Positions 50,805 through 58,887 of a stretch of DNA of 64,000 nt are shown here, piece after piece (the stretch's first letter is position 1; each line of letters opens with the position of its first letter). The notes below the pieces were generated by a model. That model did no database searches, was not told the origin of the DNA, and saw only the letters and a program-made list of their open reading frames with translations. The translations under genes and the position numbers were made by a program. This DNA is from AC-32 sp963717475 (GTDB taxonomy: Bacteria > Actinomycetota > Thermoleophilia > Gaiellales > Gaiellaceae): NCBI GenBank assembly GCA_963717475.1, contig OY970337.1, forward strand, positions 496,001-560,000, in the 5' to 3' direction.

Positions 50805-50838
50805 TCGAATCTGGTTAAAAATGCTACGAAGGCTCGGT

Positions 50839-50853
50839 ACGAGTACAACTCGT
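50839..50853. promoter_or_regulatory. Palindrome upstream of the sugar ABC operon
   Basis: ACGAGT-ACA-ACTCGT, a perfect 6-3-6 inverted repeat, 22 bp before the GTG of the substrate-binding protein gene, in an unusually AT-rich 70-bp leader. A plausible repressor operator; the binding protein is not encoded in the window. Confidence 0.45.
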
Positions 50854-50875
50854 GGGTCTAAGCGAAGGAGGAACC

Positions 50876-51985
50876 GTGGGAGAGCGAAGGCTTTCTAAGA
50901 GCGTGGCGGCACTTGTGCTCGCCGTCGCGCTGGTTGGGCTGGTAGCGGCCGCAGCGTCGGCGCGTACTAACTCGGTCAAGCGTCAAAGCGCCTCGATCAA
51001 GGCGTGCGCGCTGTTGCCGGACACGACGTCGTCGACGCGCTACACGCTGTTCGACGCGCCGTATCTGAAGGCGGCGTTCAAGGCCGCGCACGTGCCCGCT
51101 CAGGTGGTGAATGCGCACGCCGATCCACAGAAGCAGAAGTCGCAGGCGCAGCAGTGCCTCGCGCAGGGTGCGAAGGTGATCCTGCTCGACCAGCTGGATC
51201 CGGCCTCGGGCGCCTCGATCACCGACCTGGCGGTCAGCCAGGGTGCGAAGGTGATCGACTACGACCGCCTCGTCGTCGGCAGCAAGGCGAAGTACTACGT
51301 GTCGTTCAACAACGTGACCGTGGGCAAGTTCCAGGGCAGGGGCCTCGTCGGCGGTCTGAAGGCGAAGAAGACGTACGGGAAGCACCCCGTCATCGCCGAG
51401 CTGAACGGCGCGACCACGGACAACAACGCGCACCTGTTCAAGACGGGGTACGACTCGATCCTGAACCCGCTCTACAACAACGGCACCTTCAAGAAGGCGA
51501 CCGCCGGTGACCAGTGGACGGACTGGAGTGCGACCAAGGCTCGCACGATCTTCGACCAGATGCTCGCCGCAAACGGGAACAAGATCAACGGCGTGCTCGC
51601 CGCCAACGACGGGATCGCCGGTGCGGTCGTCGCCTCGCTGAAGGCGCACGGCCTCAAGAAGATCCCGCTGACCGGCCAGGACGCGACGCCGACCGGTGTT
51701 CAGTACATCCTCGCCGGCTGGCAGACGGGCACCGTCTACAAGTCGGTAAAGCGTGAGGCGGCTGCCGCGGCAACACTCGCCATTAAGATCATCAAACACC
51801 AGAAGGTCTCGCTGCCGGCCATCGCCAAGCAGTACAAAGGCGTGAGCCAGAAGGTCAGCGGCACGCCGTCGATCTTGCTGACTCCCGTGTGGGTCACGAA
51901 GGCGAACTACAAGCTTCTCTTCAAGGACGGCTTCTTGAAGCGGAAGCAGGTCTGCATCGGCCCGTACAAGAAGTACTGCAAGTAG
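50876..51985 (+). CDS. Sugar ABC transporter substrate-binding protein (XylF-like)
   Basis: 369 residues. Signal peptide (about 1-37, SVAALVLAVALVGLVAAAASA) without a lipobox cysteine, then a type I periplasmic-binding fold: ITDLAVSQGAKVIDYDRLV, YYVSFNNVTVGKFQGRGL, GVLAANDGIAGAVVASLKAHG and PLTGQDATPTGVQYILAGWQTGTVY, the xylose/ribose-binding pattern. Ends in a basic GPYKKYCK. GTG 50876 follows AAGGAGG. First gene of a transporter operon with ATPase and permease; the sugar is unknown, D-xylose being the nearest model. Confidence 0.88.
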   Translation: MGERRLSKSVAALVLAVALVGLVAAAASARTNSVKRQSASIKACALLPDTTSSTRYTLFDAPYLKAAFKAAHVPAQVVNAHADPQKQKSQAQQCLAQGAKVILLDQLDPASGASITDLAVSQGAKVIDYDRLVVGSKAKYYVSFNNVTVGKFQGRGLVGGLKAKKTYGKHPVIAELNGATTDNNAHLFKTGYDSILNPLYNNGTFKKATAGDQWTDWSATKARTIFDQMLAANGNKINGVLAANDGIAGAVVASLKAHGLKKIPLTGQDATPTGVQYILAGWQTGTVYKSVKREAAAAATLAIKIIKHQKVSLPAIAKQYKGVSQKVSGTPSILLTPVWVTKANYKLLFKDGFLKRKQVCIGPYKKYCK

Positions 51986-51993
51986 TGCGGCTT

Positions 51994-52030
51994 TCACGGC
52001 CGGGGCGCCTTATCGGTGCCCCGGCCGTGA
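51994..52030 (+). terminator. Long hairpin between the binding-protein and ATPase genes
   Basis: A 16-bp stem, TCACGGCCGGGGCGCC with GGTGCCCCGGCCGTGA (one G-T wobble), around a TTATC loop. Such stems after substrate-binding genes partially terminate or stabilise the upstream message, so the binding protein is made in excess over the membrane parts. Confidence 0.75.
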
Positions 52031-52045
52031 TAGAACAGGCGCCCT

Positions 52046-52813
52046 GTGAGCACGGCCGTCAAGCCAGCGGCGCTGGAGCTGCGTGGAGTCTTCAAGAGCT
52101 TCGGCTCGGTCGAGGCGCTGCGCGGCGTCGACTTTGAGGTCCGCAACGGTGAGGTGATGGCGCTCGTGGGCGACAACGGCGCCGGGAAGTCGACGCTGAT
52201 CAAGTGCGTCGCGGGGATCTACTCGATCGACGACGGCGATGTCTACTACGACGGCGCACGCGTGGTGATTCGTGGGCCGAAGGACGCCGCCAAGCTCGGG
52301 ATCGAGGTCGTCTACCAGGATCTAGCGCTCTGCGACAACCTCGACGTCGTGCAGAACATGTTCCTCGGTCGCGAGGACCATGACCCCCTGTTCCGGCTTC
52401 GCGAGGCGCCGATGGAGCAGCGGACCACCGAGACGCTGAAGTCGCTGGCGGTGACGACCATCCGGTCGGTTCGCCAGCCGGTCGCGAGCCTTTCAGGCGG
52501 CCAGCGTCAGTCCGTCGCAGTCGCGCGCGCCGTCCTCTGGAACAACCGCGTGGTCTTCCTCGACGAGCCGACCGCGGCGCTCGGCGTCGCGCAGACACGG
52601 CAGGTGCTGGATCTCGTCAAGCGCCTCGGCGAGCAGGGGCTCGCCGTTGTGATCGTCTCGCACAATCTCGCCGACGTGTTCGAGGTGGCGAACAGGATCA
52701 CCGTCCTGCGGCTCGGCCGCAACGTTGGGGTCTACGAGCGGGAGAAGACAACCGAGCAGGAGATCGTGCAGGCGATCACCGCGGGGACGGCCACGGAGCC
52801 GGCAGCGTCGTGA
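52046..52813 (+). CDS. Sugar ABC transporter ATP-binding protein
   Basis: 255 residues, a single ABC domain: Walker A GDNGAGKST, Q-loop VVYQDLALCDNLDVVQNMFLG, signature LSGGQRQS, Walker B VVFLDEPTAALG, His in IVSHNLADVFE. XylG and RbsA usually have two fused ABC domains; this is the single-domain form common in actinobacteria and should work as a homodimer. GTG 52046; stop overlaps the permease GTG. Confidence 0.92.
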   Translation: MSTAVKPAALELRGVFKSFGSVEALRGVDFEVRNGEVMALVGDNGAGKSTLIKCVAGIYSIDDGDVYYDGARVVIRGPKDAAKLGIEVVYQDLALCDNLDVVQNMFLGREDHDPLFRLREAPMEQRTTETLKSLAVTTIRSVRQPVASLSGGQRQSVAVARAVLWNNRVVFLDEPTAALGVAQTRQVLDLVKRLGEQGLAVVIVSHNLADVFEVANRITVLRLGRNVGVYEREKTTEQEIVQAITAGTATEPAAS

Positions 52814-54039
52814 GCACCGCCGCGCCTGCAGAGGTCCAGGCCGCCGCCGCCGGCGACAGCCTCGGCGCCGTACTGCGGACGCGCTGGGAGGCCCTGAAGG
52901 GCGGCGACGTCGGCAGCCTGCCGGTAATCGTCGGGATCATCGCGATCACCGCGTACTTCACGATGAAGACGCCGATCTTCTTCACCTCGGTCAACTTCGT
53001 GAACCTGATCGGCCAGATGGCCGGGGTGACGGTGATCGCGGTCGGCATCGTCTTCGTGCTGCTGATCGGCGAGATCGACCTCTCCGTCGGCTACGTGAGC
53101 GGGCTCGCGAGCGTCACGGTGGCCGAGTTCCAGCTGGCCGGCTCGAGCCACAACTATCCAGGGCTGGTCGCGATCGCGCTGGCGATTCTGCTCGGTGCCG
53201 GGATCGGGGCAGTTCAGGGGTCGATCATCGCGTTCCTGGGCGTGCCGTCGTTCGTCGTCACGTTGGCGGGGCTCCTGATCTGCCAGGGAATGATCATCGA
53301 GATCCTCGGCACCACGGGCGTGATCGGGATCACGAACACCCAGGTCAACGACGTCTCGAACTACATCCTCTCGAAGAACACGGGCTGGATCGTCGCGATC
53401 GTGTTCACCGCGCTGCTCGCCTTCGCGTCGCTGGGGACGTACGTCAGCCGCAGGCGCGCAGGGCTCCCGACGGGAAATCTGATCATCACCGTGGCCCGCG
53501 TGGTCTTCTACGGCGGGCTCGCCTTCGCCGTCGTCGCGGTCTGCAACCACACGCGCGGGGTGCCGCTCGTAGGCTTGGTCGTCCTCTTCGTCGTCGTTCT
53601 CTTCTCCTACCTCGCAGGCAGGACGACGTTTGGGCGTCACGTCTACGCGGTCGGCGGCAACGCCGAGGCTGCGAGGCGCGCCGGCATCAACGTCAAGCTG
53701 ATCCGGATTCTCTGCTTCGTCATCTCCGGGTCGATGGCCGGCCTGGGCGGGATCATCTTCGCCTCCCGCATCAATGGGGTCGATCTGACCGTCGGCGGCG
53801 GCACGATCCTGCTCGATTCCATCTCGGCCGCCGTGATCGGCGGCGTCAGCCTCTTCGGGGGCCGCGGGCGCGTCAGCGGCGCGCTCTTCGGCGGCCTGAT
53901 CATCGGCATGATCAGCAACGGCACCGACCTGGTCGGCTCGGCCGACTGGGTCAAGTACATCACCACCGGCTTGATCTTGCTGGCCGCGGTCACGCTCGAC
54001 ACCGTGGCGCGCCGCCGCCAGGCCGCCGCGGGCCGCTAG
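52810..54039 (+). CDS. Sugar ABC transporter permease (XylH-like)
   Basis: 409 residues with about ten membrane helices and the carbohydrate-uptake (RbsC/XylH) signatures: LIGEIDLSVGYVSGLASV, VPSFVVTLAGLLICQG, TTFGRHVYAVGGNAEAARRAGI and SAAVIGGVSLFGGRGRVSGALFG. Size and the interior basic loop (YVSRRRAGLP) fit XylH rather than RbsC. GTG 52810 overlaps the ATPase stop; its end overlaps the convergent dodecin gene by 4 bp. Confidence 0.92.
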   Translation: MSTAAPAEVQAAAAGDSLGAVLRTRWEALKGGDVGSLPVIVGIIAITAYFTMKTPIFFTSVNFVNLIGQMAGVTVIAVGIVFVLLIGEIDLSVGYVSGLASVTVAEFQLAGSSHNYPGLVAIALAILLGAGIGAVQGSIIAFLGVPSFVVTLAGLLICQGMIIEILGTTGVIGITNTQVNDVSNYILSKNTGWIVAIVFTALLAFASLGTYVSRRRAGLPTGNLIITVARVVFYGGLAFAVVAVCNHTRGVPLVGLVVLFVVVLFSYLAGRTTFGRHVYAVGGNAEAARRAGINVKLIRILCFVISGSMAGLGGIIFASRINGVDLTVGGGTILLDSISAAVIGGVSLFGGRGRVSGALFGGLIIGMISNGTDLVGSADWVKYITTGLILLAAVTLDTVARRRQAAAGR

Positions 54040-54242
54040 CGCTCGACGGCGAACGCGATGTTCACGGTCGTGCGGTACTCACTGATCCGCTCGCCGTCCA
54101 CAACCGCGCTCATCGAGACGACGTCGGCGCCCGAGATCCCGCGCACCGTCTTGGCCGCCTCCTGCACCGCTGCGTCGGCTGCCTTGGCGAAGCTCTCCGG
54201 TGACGAGCCGATGATCGTGATCACTTTCGCGATGTCTGCCAT
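54036..54242 (-). CDS. Dodecin-family flavin-binding protein
   Basis: 68 residues that match dodecin size and pattern: KVITIIGSSPESFAKAADAAVQEAAKTVRGI and a closing strand ISEYRTTVNIAFAVE. Dodecins form dodecameric shells that store flavins (and CoA in some actinobacteria) to buffer free FMN/FAD; riboflavin genes are elsewhere in this window. ATG 54242 with GGAAGGAG before it. Confidence 0.85.
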   Translation of the reverse strand: MADIAKVITIIGSSPESFAKAADAAVQEAAKTVRGISGADVVSMSAVVDGERISEYRTTVNIAFAVER

Positions 54243-54270
54243 CTGAATCTCCTTCCGCTGACTGGGTCGC

Positions 54271-55125
54271 TCACTTCCCTACCCCGAACAGGACCTGCAA
54301 CACGCCCTTCTGTCCAGCCGTTGCATCCTCGCGGAGCAGCTCGTTGAGCTCGATGCCGACCAGCAGGATGATCGTCGAGGTGTAGACGTAACCGATCGCG
54401 ACGAGGAACACGGTGAGGCTCCCGATCGCAGTCTTGAAGTTCGCCACGTGCGAGACGAAGAGCTCGAAGAGCAGCGTCGCGCCGATCCAGGCGACGGTCA
54501 CGAGGATCGTTCCGGCGCTGACCCATTTGTTCGACCGCGGCTTCACGGGCGTGAACCGCACGAGCAACTCGAGCGCGCCTGCGAGCAGCAGGATCGCAAC
54601 CAGCCACCGGCCGACCTGCAAGACGATCCGCAGCGGCTCGGGCGCCGACACGTGCCCCAGCACGACGGCTGCCAGCAACGCGCCGATCACGCCGATCGCG
54701 ATGCCGGCCGCAAGCGAGAAGGAGAGCACGTACCGCTCCGGCCAGCCGCGCGTGTCCTCGGTCTCGTAGATGTCGTTGATCGAGCCCATCACGGCCCGGA
54801 CCGAGCCGGAGATGTACCAGAGTGCCAGCAACGCGGCGAAGGCGATCAGGCCCGTGCTGTCGGACGAGAAGATGCGCTCGACCGACGCGTTCACCGCGTG
54901 GAAGGTCGCGCGCTGGAGGTGCGGCTCGATTGCCGGCGCGATCGTCTTTCGCCAGACCTCCTCCTCGTTCAGCGCGCCGAGCATTGCGAGCCCGAGCAGC
55001 GTGAGCGGGATCAGCGCCTTCAGCACGGCGAACGCGATCGCGCCCGCGTGGTCGAGCAGCTTGTGCCGCGCGAACAGGTCGATCCAGATGCCGATGAACT
55101 GCTTCAGCCGTTTCTTCACCGGCAC
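54271..55125 (-). CDS. YihY/BrkB-family inner membrane protein
   Basis: 284 residues, six predicted helices. Family-typical segments: DHAGAIAFAVLKALIPLTLLGLAML near the N terminus, ALWYISGSVRAVMGSINDIYETEDTRGWPERY, and VAIGYVYTSTIILLVGIELNEL. Once called ribonuclease BN in error; true function unknown, perhaps transport. GTG 55125 (or 55119) lies only 16 bp from the divergent ffh start. Confidence 0.85.
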   Translation of the reverse strand: MPVKKRLKQFIGIWIDLFARHKLLDHAGAIAFAVLKALIPLTLLGLAMLGALNEEEVWRKTIAPAIEPHLQRATFHAVNASVERIFSSDSTGLIAFAALLALWYISGSVRAVMGSINDIYETEDTRGWPERYVLSFSLAAGIAIGVIGALLAAVVLGHVSAPEPLRIVLQVGRWLVAILLLAGALELLVRFTPVKPRSNKWVSAGTILVTVAWIGATLLFELFVSHVANFKTAIGSLTVFLVAIGYVYTSTIILLVGIELNELLREDATAGQKGVLQVLFGVGK

Positions 55126-55141
55126 CGAGTACCCTGACCGC

Positions 55142-56524
55142 GTGTTCGACACGCTTTCCGATCGGCTCCAGGGCGCTCTCGGCGACCTGCGCAAGCGCGG
55201 CCGCCTCGACGAAGAGGCGATTTCGCGCGCGATGCGGGAGGTCCGCCTGGCTTTGCTGGAGGCCGACGTCAACTTCGACGTCGTCAAGGACTTCGTCGCT
55301 CGCGTGCGCGAGCAGGCGCTCGGCCAGGAGGTCCTGAAGAGCGTCACGCCCGGCCAGCAGGTCGTCAAGATCGTCCACGACGAGCTCACCGCGCTGATGG
55401 GCTCCGGCGACTCGCGCCTTGCCTTCGCGTCCCGGCCGCCGACCGTGATCCTGCTCGCGGGCCTGCAGGGGTCGGGCAAGACCACCGCCGCGGCCAAGCT
55501 GGCGCTCCTGCTGCGCAAGGAGGGCCGTAAGCCCGGCCTCGTCGCGGCCGATCTGCAGCGTCCCGCGGCCGTCGACCAGCTCCAGCAGCTCGGTTCGCAG
55601 ATCGACGTCCCCGTCTACACGGGCGCCGACGATCCCGTCGCCGTCGCGCGGGACGGGGTCGAAGCGGCCAAGGCGGACGGCCTCGACACCGTGATCCTCG
55701 ACACGGCCGGCCGTCTCCACGTCGACGAGGCCCTGATGGACGAGCTCGTCGCGGTCCGGGAGGCAACGAGGCCGACGAACGTCTTGCTCGTGCTCGACTC
55801 GATGACCGGCCAGGACGCGGTGCGGGTCGCGGAGGCGTTCGCGGAGCGGGTCGCGTTCGACGGCGTGGTCCTGACGAAGCTCGACGGCGACGCGCGCGGA
55901 GGCGCCGCGCTCTCGGTCAAGGGCGTCACCGGGAAGCCGATCAAGCTCGCCTCCGTCGGCGAGCGCCTCGACCAGCTCGAGTACTTCCACCCCGACCGGA
56001 TGGCCTCGCGGATCCTCGGCATGGGCGACGTCCTCACGCTCGTCGAGAAGGCCGAGGCCGCAGTCGAGGAGGACGACGCCAAGGAGCTCGAGAAGCGCAT
56101 GCTCAAGGGCGAGTTCACGTTCGACGACTTCCTGCGCAGCTACAAGATGCTCCAGCGCATGGGCCCCTTGCAGGGCGTCCTCAAGCTGATCCCGGGCGTC
56201 GGCAACCTCGACGGCCTCGAGAACGTCGACGAGCGTCAAATGGGCCGGGTCGAGGCGATCGTGCTCTCGATGACCCCGCAGGAGCGCCGCTTCCCGCACG
56301 TGATCGACGGCTCGCGCCGCAAGCGAATCGCGGCCGGCAGCGGCACCACCGTCGAGCAGGTCAACCAGCTGCTCGAGGCTCGCAAGCAGATGGCGAAGAT
56401 GATGAAGCAGCTCGGCAAGGGGAAGATGCCCGCGCTGCCCGGCCAGCTTCCCGGGCAGAATGGCCCCACGCGTTCCGCAACGAAGAAGCGAAAGAGCAAG
56501 CGCAAGAAGAAGACACGGAGGTAA
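55142..56524 (+). CDS. ffh: Signal recognition particle protein Ffh
   Basis: SRP GTPase that binds signal peptides on the ribosome. 460 residues: N domain, G domain with GLQGSGKTTAAAKLA, ADLQRPAAVDQLQQLG, DTAGRLHVDEALM and TKLDGDARGGAAL, then a Met-rich M domain (MLQRMGPLQGVLKLIPG, KQMAKMMKQLGKGKMP) with a basic Lys/Arg tail. GTG 55142 is chosen because VFDTLSDRLQGAL is the standard start. The partner FtsY is 5 kb upstream. Confidence 0.96.
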   Translation: MFDTLSDRLQGALGDLRKRGRLDEEAISRAMREVRLALLEADVNFDVVKDFVARVREQALGQEVLKSVTPGQQVVKIVHDELTALMGSGDSRLAFASRPPTVILLAGLQGSGKTTAAAKLALLLRKEGRKPGLVAADLQRPAAVDQLQQLGSQIDVPVYTGADDPVAVARDGVEAAKADGLDTVILDTAGRLHVDEALMDELVAVREATRPTNVLLVLDSMTGQDAVRVAEAFAERVAFDGVVLTKLDGDARGGAALSVKGVTGKPIKLASVGERLDQLEYFHPDRMASRILGMGDVLTLVEKAEAAVEEDDAKELEKRMLKGEFTFDDFLRSYKMLQRMGPLQGVLKLIPGVGNLDGLENVDERQMGRVEAIVLSMTPQERRFPHVIDGSRRKRIAAGSGTTVEQVNQLLEARKQMAKMMKQLGKGKMPALPGQLPGQNGPTRSATKKRKSKRKKKTRR

Positions 56525-56551
56525 AAATTTGAAGCTGAGGGAGGGAATCGT

Positions 56552-56791
56552 TTGGCTGTGAAACTGAGATTGACCCGAGTCGGGTCGAAGAAGAACCCGG
56601 TCTACCGGATCGTGGCCGCGGACTCCCGCTCGCCGCGGGACGGCAAGTTCCTCGAGATCGTCGGCCGCTACAACCCCCAGACCGACCCGTCCACGATCGA
56701 GGTGAACGAGGAGCGGGTCAAGGACTGGCTCTCGAAGGGCGCGCAGCCCTCCGCGACAGTCGCGAAGCTCCTGAAGATCAAAGGGGTATGA
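56552..56791 (+). CDS. rpsP: 30S ribosomal protein bS16
   Basis: 79 residues; VKLRLTRVGSKKNPVYRIVAADSR start and GRYNPQTDPSTIEVNEERV are diagnostic. The start is TTG 56552 after GAGGGA. Overlaps the KH-protein gene by ATGA. Confidence 0.96.
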   Translation: MAVKLRLTRVGSKKNPVYRIVAADSRSPRDGKFLEIVGRYNPQTDPSTIEVNEERVKDWLSKGAQPSATVAKLLKIKGV

Positions 56792-57021
56792 GCGTCGAGC
56801 TGGTCGAGTACCTCGCGCGGCGGCTGGTGGACGAGCCCGATGCCGTCCGCGCCGAGGAGATCGAGCGTGACGGCGACGTCGTGATCGAGCTCCGCGTCGC
56901 TCCCGACGACGTCGGCAAGGTGATCGGCCGCCAGGGCCGGATCGCCCGGGCCCTGCGCACGGTCGTGCGCGCGAGCGCCGCGCGGCGCGACCAGCGCGTT
57001 TTCCTCGAGATCGTGGAGTAG
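56788..57021 (+). CDS. khpA: KH-domain RNA-binding protein (KhpA-like)
   Basis: 77 residues, a single KH fold with the GxxG loop in DDVGKVIGRQGRIARALRTVV. In Gram-positive bacteria KhpA pairs with KhpB to regulate division genes post-transcriptionally; khpB is not in this window. Conserved position between rpsP and rimM; here a phosphoesterase is inserted before rimM. Confidence 0.93.
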   Translation: MSVELVEYLARRLVDEPDAVRAEEIERDGDVVIELRVAPDDVGKVIGRQGRIARALRTVVRASAARRDQRVFLEIVE

Positions 57022-57025
57022 CGCG

Positions 57026-57736
57026 GTGCGCGTCGCCGCGCTCTACGACGTCCACGGCAACCTGCCGGCCCTGGAGGCGGTTCTGGCCGAGGTCGAGCGT
57101 GAACAGGTCGACACGATCGTGCTCGGCGGCGATTGCATCCACGGCCCGCAACCGGCCGAGACGCTCCGCAGGCTGCAGGCGCTCGGCGACCGCGCGCTGT
57201 GGGTACGTGGCAACACGGACCGGCTGATTGCAGGAGACGACGAGAGCGATTCACTGCACGAGTGGGTGGCGGGGGAGCTCGGCCGCGAAGGCGTCGCCTA
57301 CCTCGAGACGCTGCCGCTGACGCAGCGAATCGAAGTCGACGGCCTCGGAGACACGCTCTTCTGCCACGCGACGCCGCGGAGCGACGAGGAGATCGTCACG
57401 CCGCTGACGCCCGATGAGCGGCTCGCGGCGATTCTCGCTGGCGTCGACGCGGACGCGGTCGTCACCGGCCACACCCACATGCAGCAGGACCGCGTCGTCA
57501 GCGGAGTTCGCTGGGTCAACGCGGGCTCCGTCGGTCTTCCCTACGAGGACGACATCAAGGCGTTCTGGGCCCTGCTCGGCCCGGAAGTCGACCTCCGCCG
57601 AACACCGTTCGACGTCGAGGCGGCGATTCGCGCGTTCGAGGCCGTGGATCGCCCGGATGCGCGCGAGTTCGTCGAGAACTTCCGCGAGGCCCCTTCGAGG
57701 CGCGAGGCGGCGGAGTACTTCGAGTCCCTTGTCTGA
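57026..57736 (+). CDS. Calcineurin-like metallophosphoesterase
   Basis: 236 residues with the binuclear metal motifs in order: LYDVHGN (Asp-x-His), GGDCIHGP, VRGNTD (Asn), FCHATP (His) and TGHTHM (GHxH). Resembles YfcE/MJ0936-type cytosolic phosphodiesterases; the substrate is unknown. GTG 57026. Its last 8 bp overlap rimM. It is an unusual addition to the rpsP-rimM-trmD operon. Confidence 0.87.
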   Translation: MRVAALYDVHGNLPALEAVLAEVEREQVDTIVLGGDCIHGPQPAETLRRLQALGDRALWVRGNTDRLIAGDDESDSLHEWVAGELGREGVAYLETLPLTQRIEVDGLGDTLFCHATPRSDEEIVTPLTPDERLAAILAGVDADAVVTGHTHMQQDRVVSGVRWVNAGSVGLPYEDDIKAFWALLGPEVDLRRTPFDVEAAIRAFEAVDRPDAREFVENFREAPSRREAAEYFESLV

Positions 57737-58208
57737 TCTCGTCACCGTCGGCCGCGTCGGCAAGCCGCACGGCCTCGACGGGTCGTTCTTCGTGGAGCAG
57801 GCGAGCGAGGACCGCGAGCGCTTCGAAGTCGGAGCCCGGCTTCACGTCGACGGCGAGCCGGCCGAGGTGGTGGCCTCGAAGCGCTCCAAGGGTCGACCCG
57901 TGATCAGGCTCGACCGCGAGGCTCCGCGAGGCGCGGAGCTGGCCGTCCCGCGGGCGGAGCTCCCGCCGACCGGCGAAGGCGAGTACTACGAGTTCCAGCT
58001 GGTCGGGCTCGCCGTCGAGGAGGAGGGCGGCCGGCCGCTCGGCCGCGTGGCCACTGTGCAGCCCGGCGTCGCGAACGACGTCCTCGAGCTCGACTCCGGA
58101 ATCGCGCTGCCGCTCGTCGAGGCCTGCGTCCGCGAGGTCGACCTCGACGGTGGGCGGATCCTCGTCGCGCAGGGTTTCGGCGCGCCTTCAAGCCCCGGGG
58201 CCAGCTAA
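57729..58208 (+). CDS. rimM: Ribosome maturation factor RimM
   Basis: 159 residues. N-terminal beta-barrel VTVGRVGKPHGLDGSFFV and a PRC-barrel half (YYEFQLVGLAVEEEGGRPLGRV, NDVLEL, PLVEACVREVDL). Assists 30S head assembly by binding uS19. Start TTG 57729, selected because the conserved barrel begins right after; overlaps the phosphoesterase by 8 bp. Confidence 0.93.
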   Translation: MSDLVTVGRVGKPHGLDGSFFVEQASEDRERFEVGARLHVDGEPAEVVASKRSKGRPVIRLDREAPRGAELAVPRAELPPTGEGEYYEFQLVGLAVEEEGGRPLGRVATVQPGVANDVLELDSGIALPLVEACVREVDLDGGRILVAQGFGAPSSPGAS

Positions 58209-58227
58209 CCTGAGTCGCGGTCGTCCT

Positions 58228-58887
58228 TTGCAGCTCGACGTCTTCACACTCGTTCCGCACGCCTTCGCGTGGCTCACCGAGCAGCGCCCTGTCGCCGCCG
58301 TGCTCGGCGACGGGCTCGACCTGCGCCTGTTCAGCTATCGCGACTACACGCCGCTCAGAGCCGCCCAGGTCGACGACGAGCCCTACGGCGGCGGCGCGGG
58401 GATGGTCCTGCGCGTGGACGTCGTTGCGGAGGCGCTCGACTCCGTCTACGGCGGCGACCCGGGGCACCGCGTCGTCGCGCTCACGCCCCAGGGCCGCCAG
58501 CTGACCCAGGAGGTCGTCGAGGAGCTCGCGGGCGAAGAGCGCCTGACGCTGCTCTCGGCCCGCTTCGAGGGCTTCGACGAGCGCGTGCTGATCCACCTCG
58601 CCTCGGACGCGATCTCGATCGGCCCGTACGTGCTCTCCGGCGGCGAGCTCCCCGCGATGGTGGTGGTCGACGCGATCGCCCGCCGCCTCCCCGGCGCGCT
58701 CGGGAGCGAGGAGTCCGGTCTCGTCGAGAGCTTCTCGCCCGAGCTCGACGGCGGCCTCGAGTACCCTCACTACACGCGCCCGGCCGATTTCCGCGGCTGG
58801 CGCGTCCCCGACGTGCTGCTCTCGGGCGATCACGGACGAATCGACGAATGGCGTAAGGAACAGAGCCGGCTGAGGACTCGCTCGTGA
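58228..58887 (+). CDS. trmD: tRNA (guanine-37 N1)-methyltransferase
   Basis: 219 residues, SPOUT trefoil-knot enzyme: LDVFTLVPHAFAWL at the N terminus, DEPYGGGAGMVLRVDVV, DAISIGPYVLSGGELPAMVVVDA (SAM knot) and LEYPHYTRPADFRG. TTG 58228 chosen since family proteins begin at this beta strand. Overlaps the next gene by four bases. Confidence 0.95.
   Translation: MQLDVFTLVPHAFAWLTEQRPVAAVLGDGLDLRLFSYRDYTPLRAAQVDDEPYGGGAGMVLRVDVVAEALDSVYGGDPGHRVVALTPQGRQLTQEVVEELAGEERLTLLSARFEGFDERVLIHLASDAISIGPYVLSGGELPAMVVVDAIARRLPGALGSEESGLVESFSPELDGGLEYPHYTRPADFRGWRVPDVLLSGDHGRIDEWRKEQSRLRTRS

Noticed and set aside
54221..57151. Long open frame on the minus strand (976 codons) across ffh and rpsP
   Set aside because: Antisense to ffh, rpsP and khpA and to the true YihY and dodecin frames; composition is non-protein-like.
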